The notes: a model not told the origin generated them from the letters alone. Counted from the first letter of the stretch, positions 26,698 through 34,994 are shown. The stretch is 64,000 bases of DNA from Deltaproteobacteria bacterium (GCA_028695735.1 JAQVIJ010000001.1:113081-177080), one strand, 5' to 3'. Numbers and translations are program-made.

Positions 26698-27195
26698 ATG
26701 AGCGAATTAAACGACAACATACCCAACTGGGAATCCCGCTCCCGCAGCCTTTGCCTGCGAATAGAACGCGTGCTCTATCTGCTCGTGGGCATAGGCCTGC
26801 TTTGCACCGCTGTGGTATCCTTGTGTAGCGCTGTAATAGGCCTACTGCACATCTTTGAAAAAGGCGCCACATTCTTCTCGGTCATCTTTCACTCGGTGGA
26901 CAACCTGCTTTTGGCCCTCATGTTTCTGGAGATATTTCACACAGTGGAGGTGGTCTTGCGGGGCAAATTACACATAGCCTGCATCGAGCCGTTTCTCTTT
27001 GTGGGCATAATAGCGAGCATTCGGCGCATACTCATCATATCCCTTCAAACGGCCCATGCAGAAAACCCCCTGTCTCAACAGGCATTTCAAAATGCCATGT
27101 GGGAGACCGCCATTTTGGGGGTGCTGATACTGATATTGATTGCAGCAGTCTGGGTACTCAGGCATTCCAAGACTCAGGCAGAGAACGCCTGTTGA
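26698..27195 (+). CDS. PsiE-like four-helix membrane protein
   Basis: 165-aa integral membrane protein with four hydrophobic helices (about 24-50, 62-82, 95-115, 135-155) and conserved-looking HTVEVVLRGKLHI and GIIASIRRILI segments, matching the phosphate-starvation-inducible PsiE family. Its biochemical role is unknown in the family. I use ATG 26698 because AAGGAAGG precedes it. It is convergent with the arsR operon. Confidence 0.8.
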   Translation: MSELNDNIPNWESRSRSLCLRIERVLYLLVGIGLLCTAVVSLCSAVIGLLHIFEKGATFFSVIFHSVDNLLLALMFLEIFHTVEVVLRGKLHIACIEPFLFVGIIASIRRILIISLQTAHAENPLSQQAFQNAMWETAILGVLILILIAAVWVLRHSKTQAENAC

Positions 27196-27201
27196 CCGAG
27201 T

Positions 27202-27435
27202 TCAACCAGCCAGAAAGCCCTTTATCTCATCCACCGTAAAAAGCTTGCCTGAACCCTTGAGCTTTCCATCCACCACTATGCCTGGTGTCGCCATAACGCC
27301 ATAGCCGACTATCTTGGCCATGTCGGTTACCTTGACCAACTCACAGGGAATCCCCAGTGCCTTGGCCGCCTCCTCGGCATTCTTGGCAAGCTGCTGGCAA
27401 CGGGCACAACCTGGGCCTAAAATTTCGATCTTCAT
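27202..27435 (-). CDS. thioredoxin-like small redox disulfide protein
   Basis: 77-aa protein of the MTH895/TM0996 thioredoxin-like type, with the active-site CxxC as GPGCARCQQL (C10, C13) and the cis-Pro loop MATPGIVVDG. AGGAGG precedes ATG 27435. It is the last gene of the ArsR-controlled unit, 30 nt after the true stop of the selenoprotein gene. In known operons of this kind such proteins go with DUF318/ArsP-type permeases and probably supply reducing power for metal or metalloid handling. Confidence 0.92.
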   Translation of the reverse strand: MKIEILGPGCARCQQLAKNAEEAAKALGIPCELVKVTDMAKIVGYGVMATPGIVVDGKLKGSGKLFTVDEIKGFLAG

Positions 27436-27465
27436 GTTTACATCCTCCTAAATTTTAATATAATT

Positions 27466-27678
27466 TTACTTAACAGATGCCCTCATCGCCTCGTCCGCAA
27501 CCCGGCGGACATCAGCAATACATCACTTACCCTTGGGATTCTTATGGCTGCAATCGCATTTGCCGCCTTTTTTAGCCGCCATAATGGCCTCCAGAATGGA
27601 AGAACGGCCGTGAGCCTGCACATCCCTGACAATATCCTCGTCCGTATAACCAAAACACCAACAGATCTTTTCAGCCAT
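27466..27678 (-). CDS. BFD-like/CopZ-N [2Fe-2S] selenoprotein (TGA = Sec52)
   Basis: Small Cys-rich protein, 70 aa if the TGA at 27523-27525 is read as selenocysteine. Residues 1-51 hold ICWCFGYTDEDI (C6, C8), HGRSSI and CDC (C41, C43), then NPKGK. In relatives this is followed by Cys-Cys and a short helix; here the codons after NPKGK are TGA TGT, then IADVRRVADEAMRASVK and TAA. A hairpin of bacterial SECIS type follows the TGA. If TGA is a true stop, the product is 51 aa and lacks the last cluster ligand. The gene starts 9 nt after the permease stop, with AAAAGG as ribosome binding site. Probable role: iron-sulfur or metal chaperone/redox partner of the permease. Family resemblance is from memory, not a search. 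Confidence 0.82.
27492..27525 (-). promoter_or_regulatory. putative SECIS element with its UGA
   Basis: On the minus strand TGA (27525-27523) is followed, after an 11-nt gap, by the stem TGTCCGC/GCGGACG closing a CGGGTT loop. The loop begins 18 nt after the UGA and has G at its second position, which fits the known bacterial SECIS rules on loop distance and a G in the first two loop bases. Confidence 0.75.
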
Positions 27679-27687
27679 AGCAACCTT

Positions 27688-28647
27688 TTATGATAAAATA
27701 AAATTAAACAGATAGCCCACCAGAATTATGGCCACGGAGACTGTGCCAAAAAATATGATGAGCAGTTCTTTTTTTAATACCTGAGTGAGGATGGTGGCCT
27801 CCGGAAGTGACAAAGCGGTAACCGCCATCATAAAGGCCAGAGTCGTGCCCAGAGGCAAGCCCTTGGACATCACGGCCTGCACCACGGGAATGACGCCAGC
27901 AGCATTGCTATAAAGGGGCACGCCGATCAAAACTGCTATGGGCACAGCCAAGGGATTGCCAGGGCCTGCGTATCGCAATAAGAAATCCTCAGGCACATAC
28001 CCATGAATCAGCGCACCTACGCCGATACCGCCCAACACATAGGGCCAGATGCGGCGCAGAATGTCCTTGACATAGCCCCTGGCGTATTCGATGCGCTCCC
28101 GCCAGCTCATGACCGCTTCCTGCACCTCTCCCATGCGAATCTGCCAGACATAGTCCTGCACATAGCGCTCAAGATTGAGTTTGCCGATGACAATGCCGGC
28201 CACAATGGCCACCAAAAGCCCTGATATAAGATATAACCCTGCAATCTTCCAGCCAAAAAGGCCGAAAAGCAGCACCAGGGCCACCTCGTTTACCATGGGA
28301 GATGATATGAGAAAGCTGAATGTCACTCCCAAGGGAATGCCCGACTCCACAAAACCTATAAACAGGGGGCAGGCGGAACAGGAGCAAAACGGTGTGACCA
28401 CCCCCAGCATGGCAGCCAGTATGTTGCCCAAAAAGAGTTTTTTGCCACTCAAAAAGCGGCGAGTCCGCTCAGGTGTGAAGAAACTGCGAATAATGGAGAC
28501 GAAGAAGATGATGACTGTCAGTAAGAAAAAGATCTTGGTGGTGTCTTCTATGAAGAAATGCAGGGCCTCGGTCAGGTGCCTGCCCTTTTCCATGCCCAAC
28601 CAGTCATAGACCACCAGATTCGCCAGCATAGTGAATATCTTCAGCAT
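27688..28647 (-). CDS. DUF318/ArsP/SO_0444-type permease
   Basis: 319-aa membrane permease with about eight helices in two halves. The signature FCSCSACPLF (about residues 87-96) and SSPMVNEVAL in the first half, and VPLYSNAAGVIPV in the second, place it in the family that includes ArsP and SO_0444 metal or metalloid exporters. Its start overlaps the end of arsR by 7 nt, and the arsR 3' end supplies the AAAGGAGG ribosome binding site. Being behind an ArsR regulator with a CVC box, arsenic(III), antimony(III) or a related soft metal is the likely signal; the transported species cannot be told from sequence. Confidence 0.9.
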   Translation of the reverse strand: MLKIFTMLANLVVYDWLGMEKGRHLTEALHFFIEDTTKIFFLLTVIIFFVSIIRSFFTPERTRRFLSGKKLFLGNILAAMLGVVTPFCSCSACPLFIGFVESGIPLGVTFSFLISSPMVNEVALVLLFGLFGWKIAGLYLISGLLVAIVAGIVIGKLNLERYVQDYVWQIRMGEVQEAVMSWRERIEYARGYVKDILRRIWPYVLGGIGVGALIHGYVPEDFLLRYAGPGNPLAVPIAVLIGVPLYSNAAGVIPVVQAVMSKGLPLGTTLAFMMAVTALSLPEATILTQVLKKELLIIFFGTVSVAIILVGYLFNFILS

Positions 28648-28994
28648 ACATCCTCCTTTACATCACAGACCTTGCCGCACACCGCTACAAGCCTCTTCCG
28701 CAATTTTTCTATCTCAGCATTCCCCTCCAGCCAGCGAGAGACACACTCCAAAAGCTCCTTGGCCTCGCCATCAGGGTTTGAATGAAGACGATAGTCCACA
28801 CGCATGCCGTTTCTTTCCGATTCCACCAGGCCTGCATGCTCCAATATGCGCAGATGCTTGGAGACAGTGGGCTGGGCCAGGCCCAAAACCGCTGTCAACT
28901 CACAGACACAGGCAGGCTGAAATGCCAAAAGTTTGAGTATTTTAAAGCGGGTGGAGTCCGCAACTGCCTTTAGGGAGGTGATGAGCCTTTTCAT
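28641..28994 (-). CDS. arsR: ArsR/SmtB family metalloregulator
   Basis: 117-aa winged-helix repressor. The metal-binding box in the third helix is present as PACVCEL (C29, C31), and the tail has three further Cys (C106, C110, C117), a pattern of As(III)/Sb(III)-type sensors. The DNA recognition helix is QPTVSKHLRILE. I place the start at ATG 28994: two upstream in-frame ATGs lie within or beyond the operator. No ribosome binding site precedes it, and the predicted transcription start is at or next to the ATG, so the message may be leaderless. It begins the operon arsR-permease-selenoprotein-thioredoxin and should repress itself. Confidence 0.93.
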   Translation of the reverse strand: MKRLITSLKAVADSTRFKILKLLAFQPACVCELTAVLGLAQPTVSKHLRILEHAGLVESERNGMRVDYRLHSNPDGEAKELLECVSRWLEGNAEIEKLRKRLVAVCGKVCDVKEDVC

Positions 28995-29001
28995 AAATAG
29001 C

Positions 29002-29030
29002 AATATAGCCATATGGCTATAAGCTGTCAA
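29002..29030 (-). promoter_or_regulatory. arsR promoter overlapped by a 16-bp palindromic operator
   Basis: On the minus strand TTGACA (29030-29025), 17 bp and TATATT (29007-29002). The spacer holds the perfect palindrome ATAGCCATATGGCTAT (29005-29020), which overlaps the -10 box. This is the usual layout of ArsR-family operators. The -10 box is 7 nt from the arsR ATG. Confidence 0.8.
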
Positions 29031-29054
29031 GGGGCAGTGACTTTTCATATTTCC

Positions 29055-29132
29055 CCCTTTTCATTGCAAACTCTTGGCAATTGATATTTAATATGCCAAT
29101 TCCATTTTCGGTATTTTCTGGAGGCAATCATG
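29055..29132 (+). promoter_or_regulatory. upstream region of the cysteine synthase/CysRS fusion, duplicated before murJ
   Basis: CCCTTTTCATTGCAAA and TTGGCAATTGATATTTAATA, ending in a GGAGG ribosome binding site and ATG. The stretch 29055-29092 recurs at 35443-35480 with two mismatches. A promoter is likely here (TTGCAA with an AT-rich TATTTAATA) but the boxes are not canonical. Confidence 0.55.
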
Positions 29133-31508
29133 GAAGCCGACTCCATATTAAGTAAAATTGGTAACACCCCCCTCATTCCCATAAGCCGTCTCAACCCCTA
29201 TAAAAATGTTCGCATACTGGCCAAGATGGAGGCCTTCAACCCAGGCGGCTCCATAAAGGACCGCATCGCCCTCTCCATGATTCAAAGGGCGGAGGCCAGG
29301 GGAGAACTCTCGCCCAATCGCATTATATTGGAGGCCAGCAGTGGCAATACAGGAATCGGGCTGGCCATGGTCTGCGCCGTAAAGGGGTATCGCTGCCTCA
29401 TAGCCATGAGTGAATCGGCCAGCATAGAACGCAGGCAGATTATGCAGGCATTTGGGGCAGAGATACTTTTGACACCTGCCAAACAAGGCACAGATGGGGC
29501 CATTGAAGCGGTCTATAACCTGGGCAGAGAATACCCTGACCGCTATTTTCTCACGGATCAGTTCAATAATCCTGACAACTGGCTTTCTCATTACAACGGC
29601 ACCTCCCTGGAGATATGGGAACAGACTCACGGCCAGGTCAATGTAATAGTGGCCACCATGGGGACCACAGGCACCCTGATGGGCATTACCAGGCGCATGA
29701 GGGAGTTGAATCCGCAGGTCCGTATGGTGGGGGTGGAGCCGTATCTCGGCCACAGGATTCAGGGGCTTAAAAACATGAAGGAGTCCTACCGGCCAGGGAT
29801 ATACGATAAAAACCTGCCCGATGCCATTGTCAACATTCACGATGATGAGGCCTTTGAATACGCCAGGCGTCTGGCAAGGGAAGAGGGGCTCTTTGTGGGC
29901 ATGAGTTCAGGTGCAGCCTTTGCAGCGGCCCTGAAGGAGGCCGCCCTGCTTAAACAAGGCATTGTGGTGGTGATCTTTCCAGACGGCGGAGAGCGCTATT
30001 TGAGCACAGGTCTCTTCTCTGTGGCCTCGCAAAAAAGGAAGGCGCAAAAGGAAGAGGGCCTCTGTTTTTATAACAGCATGACTTTAAAAAAGGAACGGTT
30101 TGAGCCGGCTGATGCAGAAAAACGCATAGGGATGTATAGCTGCGGCCCCACTGCCTATGAAGAGACACACTTAGGGTTGTGCCGACGAGTGCTGGTCTCT
30201 GACCTGATTCAGCGCCTTTTGGAGGCCAAGGGCATGAAGGTGGTGCATGTGATGAACATCACTGATATCGATGACAAGACCATTCGAGAGGCCATCGCAA
30301 ACCATGTCTCCCTTTCCGAGCTCACTCAGGGCTATATTCAAAGGTTTCTAAACGACCTCAAGTTGCTGAATGTACGCCCGGCCACCTTCTATCCCAAGGC
30401 CAGTGAACACATAGAAGAGATGCTGGAAATCACTCGAGAACTCCTGCAAAAGGGCTATGCCTATGTAAAACACGGCTCTATCTATTTCGACATCTCCAAA
30501 CTCTCCAATTACGGCAGGCTTTCCCGCATAGATGCAAATGGGCTGGACATAGGCCGCACCGTTGACCTGGACAACTACGAAAAGGACAACCCAGCGGACT
30601 TTACCCTCTTTAAGAGGGTCACCCTGCAGGAGCTGAAGTATGGCATAGGGTTTCAGACGGAGTGGGGCAGAGTGAGGCCGGGCCTGCACATCGAGTGCGT
30701 GGCCATGTCTCGAAAATACTTAGGCGACCTCTTTGACATTCACACCAGCGACAAGAGCCTGTTATTCCCCCATCACGAAAACGAGATAGCCATCTCCACG
30801 GCCCTGACCGGCAAACCCCTTGCCCGCTACTGGCTGCACAGCGACCTGGTCTATTGGAAGGGCAAAAAGATCTCCAGGCAAAACGACAACATCATCACTT
30901 TAAGAGAGCTTTTAGAACAGGGCTGGTCTGGCCGAGAGATTCGCTTTTTCCTTCTAAAAACCCACTACAGAAAGCCCATTCACTACGCCTGCACTCAAAT
31001 AAAGGAGGCGGCCAGGCTTCTTAGAAAGATAGATGAGTTCTGGTATGAGGTGGTATTGGCGCCCACACAGGACACAGTGAAGAACCATGCCACAACCCTG
31101 GAGGCCATCTCCAATCTCTTGAATGCAGTCAAAAAGGAGTTTTTTAATGCCCTGGAAGACGACCTCAATGTCTCCAATGCCATCACCGCCCTTTTGGGGT
31201 TCATGAAGGGTGTTTACGCTATAAAGCAAAGATCACCCCTTTTAAGGCCGGAAAAGGAGGCCATCTCCAGCTTTTTATTGGAGATAGACGACATACTGGG
31301 CATTCTAAACAGAGAGGTCCTGGCGCCCGATTATCTGCCGCAGACCGCCCAGAAACTGCTTGATCTGCGTGAACAGGCCAAAATAGCCCAGGATTGGGCC
31401 AAGGCCGACGGCCTCAGGCAGGAGTTATATGCCATGGGGTTTCAGGTCATGGATACTCATTGCGGCTCCTACTGCATACCCAATGCAAACACCAACCTCT
31501 GCAAGTGA
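29130..31508 (+). CDS. cysteine synthase - cysteinyl-tRNA synthetase-like fusion
   Basis: 792-aa two-part protein. Residues 1-300 are an O-acetylserine sulfhydrylase/cystathionine beta-synthase-type PLP enzyme: K43 in NPGGSIKDR, SSGNTG (70-75), GTTGT (178-182) and SSGAA. Residues about 311-785 are a cysteinyl-tRNA synthetase-like class I domain with the zinc ligands C338, C523, H548 and E552. However, the HIGH motif reads H347-L-G-L350 and KMSKS reads K580-I-S-R-Q584, both eroded. Start ATG 29130 has CTGGAGG upstream. Possible roles are a working but divergent CysRS channelled with cysteine synthesis, or a ligase paralogue. The C-terminus and stop are in a sequence repeated before murJ. Confidence 0.88.
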   Translation: MEADSILSKIGNTPLIPISRLNPYKNVRILAKMEAFNPGGSIKDRIALSMIQRAEARGELSPNRIILEASSGNTGIGLAMVCAVKGYRCLIAMSESASIERRQIMQAFGAEILLTPAKQGTDGAIEAVYNLGREYPDRYFLTDQFNNPDNWLSHYNGTSLEIWEQTHGQVNVIVATMGTTGTLMGITRRMRELNPQVRMVGVEPYLGHRIQGLKNMKESYRPGIYDKNLPDAIVNIHDDEAFEYARRLAREEGLFVGMSSGAAFAAALKEAALLKQGIVVVIFPDGGERYLSTGLFSVASQKRKAQKEEGLCFYNSMTLKKERFEPADAEKRIGMYSCGPTAYEETHLGLCRRVLVSDLIQRLLEAKGMKVVHVMNITDIDDKTIREAIANHVSLSELTQGYIQRFLNDLKLLNVRPATFYPKASEHIEEMLEITRELLQKGYAYVKHGSIYFDISKLSNYGRLSRIDANGLDIGRTVDLDNYEKDNPADFTLFKRVTLQELKYGIGFQTEWGRVRPGLHIECVAMSRKYLGDLFDIHTSDKSLLFPHHENEIAISTALTGKPLARYWLHSDLVYWKGKKISRQNDNIITLRELLEQGWSGREIRFFLLKTHYRKPIHYACTQIKEAARLLRKIDEFWYEVVLAPTQDTVKNHATTLEAISNLLNAVKKEFFNALEDDLNVSNAITALLGFMKGVYAIKQRSPLLRPEKEAISSFLLEIDDILGILNREVLAPDYLPQTAQKLLDLREQAKIAQDWAKADGLRQELYAMGFQVMDTHCGSYCIPNANTNLCK

Positions 31509-31539
31509 TACTCGGCACATCGCCCGTTATTTAAAGGCT
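31453..31539. repeat. direct repeat copy A (3' end of the fusion gene)
   Basis: 31453-31528 is repeated at 35528-35603 (76 bp, two mismatches), and 31485-31539 is repeated at 35177-35231 (55 bp, two mismatches). Copy A holds the last codons and stop of the cysteine synthase/CysRS fusion and also an out-of-frame ATG that in copy C is the murJ start. Confidence 0.9.
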
Positions 31540-32358
31540 ATCCACCTCCGTTGAATCGCTATACACCCTTATACCAAGCTCCCGAGCAACCGACATGGCC
31601 TTGTCATCCACCATGGGAGAGATGACGATCAGACTGTCCGCCTTTCTTTGATGCCGCTTCTCATAAAAACGCACCTTGCGCTCAAAGGCATACATATCGC
31701 CCTTACTCATAGAGGACTTCAATTCACAGATTATCAGCATGCCATTTTTGATGATAATATCCAGTTCTACCTGGTCAGGACGGCCAAATACCTCACCAGT
31801 GTCATCATAGTCACGAATATTTAAGACCTTTACACCAAAGTTCTCCTCCAAGATACCTGCCAGGGCATTTCTAAAGGCCATTTCAGACTGCATTCCCCAT
31901 CGAGCCCCAATGGCACTTAGCTTGCGGTCAAGCTTATCAGCCATTTTCATGATCTCTTCATGAACCTCATAAAAACGTTTATTATTTTCCTCCCACTTTT
32001 TATTCTGTTCTTCCCATTTACGACGGTCTTCCGCCTTCCATTCTTCCCACTTTCTGTTCCACTCTTCCCATTTTTTATTCTGTTCTTCCCATTTGCGTCG
32101 GTCTTCGGCCTTTTCTTCTTCCCACTTTCTGTTCCACTCTTCCCACTTTTTATTCTGTTCTTCCCATTTGCGTGCATTCTCTTCTCGATCCCGTCTCAAC
32201 TCCTCCATCATCATCAAAAACCGATCCTCTGTCTTCTGCTGATCGGCATAGAGACCCTGTGTGGCTTTTATTACAGACTCCTTTACAGGTTCCTCCTCCA
32301 AAAGCTGCGGAAGCTCACGCCTCATAGCTGCCTTTAACACCGCTGTATCCATATCCAT
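31531..32358 (-). CDS. coiled-coil DUF3782-like protein with PD-(D/E)XK-type domain
   Basis: 275-aa protein. The middle (about residues 60-130) is a coiled coil made of a 25-residue unit rich in Lys, Trp and Glu (KWEEQNK, KWEEWNR, KWEEEKA, EDRR) repeated about 2.4 times. The C-terminal part (from about 155) has the layout of a PD-(D/E)XK fold: QVELDIIIKNG, then ICELKSSMSKGD. Such proteins (DUF3782 and similar) are common in variable regions and have unproven nuclease activity. ATG 32358 has GGGGTG upstream; GTG 32367 is an alternative. Its stop codon lies inside repeat copy A, so it belongs to the inserted cassette. Confidence 0.8.
   Translation of the reverse strand: MDMDTAVLKAAMRRELPQLLEEEPVKESVIKATQGLYADQQKTEDRFLMMMEELRRDREENARKWEEQNKKWEEWNRKWEEEKAEDRRKWEEQNKKWEEWNRKWEEWKAEDRRKWEEQNKKWEENNKRFYEVHEEIMKMADKLDRKLSAIGARWGMQSEMAFRNALAGILEENFGVKVLNIRDYDDTGEVFGRPDQVELDIIIKNGMLIICELKSSMSKGDMYAFERKVRFYEKRHQRKADSLIVISPMVDDKAMSVARELGIRVYSDSTEVDSL
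31987..32169. repeat. 75-bp tandem repeat, about 2.4 units
   Basis: In-frame tandem duplication within the coiled-coil gene. Each unit encodes 25 residues, i.e. three heptads plus four residues. Units one and two are nearly identical in DNA, which suggests recent slippage and possible copy-number variation. Confidence 0.85.
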
Positions 32359-32515
32359 AATTAACACCCCGTTTGAAATGAAATAGGCATATATAATATA
32401 ATTACAACAAATTTTAAGGGAATACCAGAAAAATAAGTAGCCAAATTCAGCAATTAAATCTCAAGAATAAAAAACATTGAAATGAGCCGGTAACCAAGGC
32501 TGCTCATCGCCATAA

Positions 32516-32551
32516 AAACAAACAGGGGCAGACGTTATATCTGCCCCTGTT
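32516..32551 (-). terminator. Rho-independent terminator after the beta-helix gene
   Basis: Perfect 12-bp stem AACAGGGGCAGA/TCTGCCCCTGTT with a 7-nt loop, followed on the minus strand by a T-rich tail (TTTGTTTTTATGG). It ends the message of the gene at 32574-34994. Confidence 0.85.
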
Positions 32552-32573
32552 GAATGTCAGAGAATAAGGCGTA

Positions 32574-34994
32574 TTACCGCACGATGGCCGCTGTCCTCCA
32601 GAGGTAATAGCCGGATGTAAAATCGCTGCTGCCGGCAGGCACGGCCAAGAGGTAGAACTCATATCTGCCTGAAGGCACTGCTATGCCAAATGGCATAACC
32701 CCATTATACCACTTGCTGATCGGCTGCTCCCAAAAGGGCTTGCTCACACTGGAACGCCAACGGCTCTCCATGGTCAGCCCATTAAATACTCCAAAGTCTC
32801 CATTGGGCTTTACGATATAGATATGGGCGGGGTCCAAATCAGGCAGATATATGCCTAAATAGAGGTCCATGGGCGCCACAAAACCCGCAAGCATCACTCG
32901 TAAGTCCACATAACCATTCCCCTTAGAGGCCATACCCACTCCAATGGGGTCAACACATGAGGCAAAAAACACAGGCCCAAAGTCAATGAACGAACCACTG
33001 GAAGGCGGTAATGCCAATGGTTTGGAAAAGACTGCCTTGGCATATACAGAACGATTCAGCTCAAGGCTGCAGACAGGATTACTACCACAGGAAACCCCCT
33101 CCCAGCCAATGAAGGTATAGCCTGCCTTAGGCTGGGCAGTAAGGGTGACGGGCTGTATGGAACTGTAGATGTGTTCGCAACTACTTGGGCTTATATTCCC
33201 ACCGCAGTTGATGGACCCATCATCACTTGTAACCGTGCCGCCATATACCTCTGGATTACAAAAGTCTGAGGCGCTCACAGTCAAGCCGTATTGTTGAATG
33301 GGCGGATTCTGTGTAAATGTGGCCGTGCAGGACTTGGCTGCGTCCATGGTGATGGAGGAGCATATGGTGTTTGCACCGCAAGAAGAGCAATCACCGCCCC
33401 AGCCCCCAAAGCTTGAACCCGAATCGGCTGTCGCTGTCAGAGTAACCGAGGTGTTGGCGGTGTATGGCTCGGTGCAGTCATTACCGCAGCTTATGCCTGC
33501 TGGCGAGCTTGTCACCGTGCCGCTGCCGTTACCTGATTTGGTGACGGTGAGAGTTTTTGCGCTTGTTGTGAGCTCATCAGCCCCGATGTCGCAGGCGGGG
33601 CCTTGAGGGCGATGGTCGCCGTCGAAATCATCGGTGGGTGCGCCGGTGCAGACCCCCGTGTCAATCGCCGGGCTGCTGGCAAGCAAGTGCCCGTCCGTGG
33701 TCAGTTGGGGGGTGCTGGTCAGGCTGTGACTCTCTCCGTTGATGTGAGATTGCCATTGAGAGAACGTTCCATGATCTAGGGGACTGGTGGGCCTTCGGTC
33801 TGTAAACTGGCAGTTGCTGCCGGCGTGAAAATAAAGGTTGTAATCCATGGCCGGCATTCCGGCGAGTGCGGACAGCCCACCCAGATCGTTGGAATAACGG
33901 ACGAACACGCATTCCGTCGGCAAGTTGCTGGATTGATAGACCAGGTTGTTGCGAAGGATGGGGTTGACCGAGGGCGGGCGTCCGGCATGGGGGTCCCAAT
34001 CCTGGTAGGTAATGCCAAAATAAATCGGACTGTGATACGCCTGCGCCGTATCTATGAGCGTGTTGTTCCAAATCTGCGCATCCTTCGCCGCATATAGGCC
34101 GATACCTGCCCCTTGCGTGTTGCGAATGATGTTGTTCCGCACCACCCCGCGAATGCTTTCGTAATACTGGGGATTGACGGTCAGATCAAAGAATTCCGGG
34201 CTGGTGTCAAAGCCCACCAGAATGCCCGCTCCGCCGGTTCGTTCGATGCGATTTCGCTCGATAAGGGTATCGGTCGAACCGCCCTTGAAGTAAATGCCGT
34301 TGGTGGCAATATCATGCAGATAACTATCCTGCACGATCATGCGGTCACCGTTGACGTTGTCAATGCCTTCGGCGTTCGAGTTGTCTCGTATGCCTGTGTT
34401 GAAGATCTCGGCGCGGCGGATGGTGACATCGTCACAGCCGGGCGTAATTTTGATGGCGTCGCGAGCGGTATCATGCACCTTAATATCTTCGAGCAGGATA
34501 TGCGACGCTCCCCTGCGGTCGTTCGGGTCGCCCCAATCCCATTTGGTCTCCAGTTTGATGCCGTAGTAATAGCCACCGATGACTTCGACGCGTTGCAGTC
34601 GGCTGCCGTCGCTGTCCACGTCGAAACGCACGCATTGACCAATGTTTTCATCGTTCGTCGGGCACTGGATTATAGCCCACTCGCCGCTTTGCGAGCGTAT
34701 GGTGATGTTGGGCCGCTGAATGCGGATAGATTCGGCGTAGATGTTGTGGACTAGGGCGGGCGTCCCGCGCAGGACGATTTCATCGCCCGATGTGGCAATC
34801 GTAAGGGCGTGGCCAATCGTGCGAAACGGGTTGGCGAGGCTGCCATCGCCGCTGGTGTCGTTGCCGGCGGTCGAGACGTAGATGGTACTCACCGCGCGGG
34901 CGGGGCTCGCCGGCGTCAGCATCAGCGCCACAAGCAGAAAGAACCAAAAGACCCTACCGTTACCCCTAAAAACCGTCTTGTTAGACCCTTGCAT
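32574..34994 (-). CDS. secreted right-handed beta-helix protein with Cys-containing repeat domains
   Basis: 806-aa exported protein. A signal peptide (residues 1-34, ending ASPARA) is followed by a DUF1565/parallel beta-helix region (about 36-470) with repeated I-x-R/N-N motifs like VVRNNIIRNTQGAGIGLYAA, ending with DTGVCTGAPTDDFDGDHRPQ, the choice-of-anchor Q pattern. Two Cys-rich bacterial repeat domains (about 478-565 and 570-655) follow, and then a C-terminal beta domain. Beta-helices usually bind or cleave polysaccharides; no catalytic residues can be assigned. The gene is in the cassette between direct repeats A and B, and was probably acquired. Confidence 0.85.
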   Translation of the reverse strand: MQGSNKTVFRGNGRVFWFFLLVALMLTPASPARAVSTIYVSTAGNDTSGDGSLANPFRTIGHALTIATSGDEIVLRGTPALVHNIYAESIRIQRPNITIRSQSGEWAIIQCPTNDENIGQCVRFDVDSDGSRLQRVEVIGGYYYGIKLETKWDWGDPNDRRGASHILLEDIKVHDTARDAIKITPGCDDVTIRRAEIFNTGIRDNSNAEGIDNVNGDRMIVQDSYLHDIATNGIYFKGGSTDTLIERNRIERTGGAGILVGFDTSPEFFDLTVNPQYYESIRGVVRNNIIRNTQGAGIGLYAAKDAQIWNNTLIDTAQAYHSPIYFGITYQDWDPHAGRPPSVNPILRNNLVYQSSNLPTECVFVRYSNDLGGLSALAGMPAMDYNLYFHAGSNCQFTDRRPTSPLDHGTFSQWQSHINGESHSLTSTPQLTTDGHLLASSPAIDTGVCTGAPTDDFDGDHRPQGPACDIGADELTTSAKTLTVTKSGNGSGTVTSSPAGISCGNDCTEPYTANTSVTLTATADSGSSFGGWGGDCSSCGANTICSSITMDAAKSCTATFTQNPPIQQYGLTVSASDFCNPEVYGGTVTSDDGSINCGGNISPSSCEHIYSSIQPVTLTAQPKAGYTFIGWEGVSCGSNPVCSLELNRSVYAKAVFSKPLALPPSSGSFIDFGPVFFASCVDPIGVGMASKGNGYVDLRVMLAGFVAPMDLYLGIYLPDLDPAHIYIVKPNGDFGVFNGLTMESRWRSSVSKPFWEQPISKWYNGVMPFGIAVPSGRYEFYLLAVPAGSSDFTSGYYLWRTAAIVR

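Noticed and set aside
31506-31540. Read-through of the TGA of the cysteine synthase/CysRS fusion
   Set aside because: The codons after TGA fall in the opposite-strand nuclease gene, no hairpin follows, and the CysRS fold is complete before it.
31960-32337. Phe/Pro-rich 125-aa open frame opposite the coiled-coil gene
   Set aside because: It is the complement of the Lys/Trp/Glu repeat; its hydrophobic look is a by-product of that composition.
34113-34754. 213-aa open frame opposite the beta-helix gene
   Set aside because: No recognisable domain, wholly antisense to a gene with signal peptide and clear repeats.
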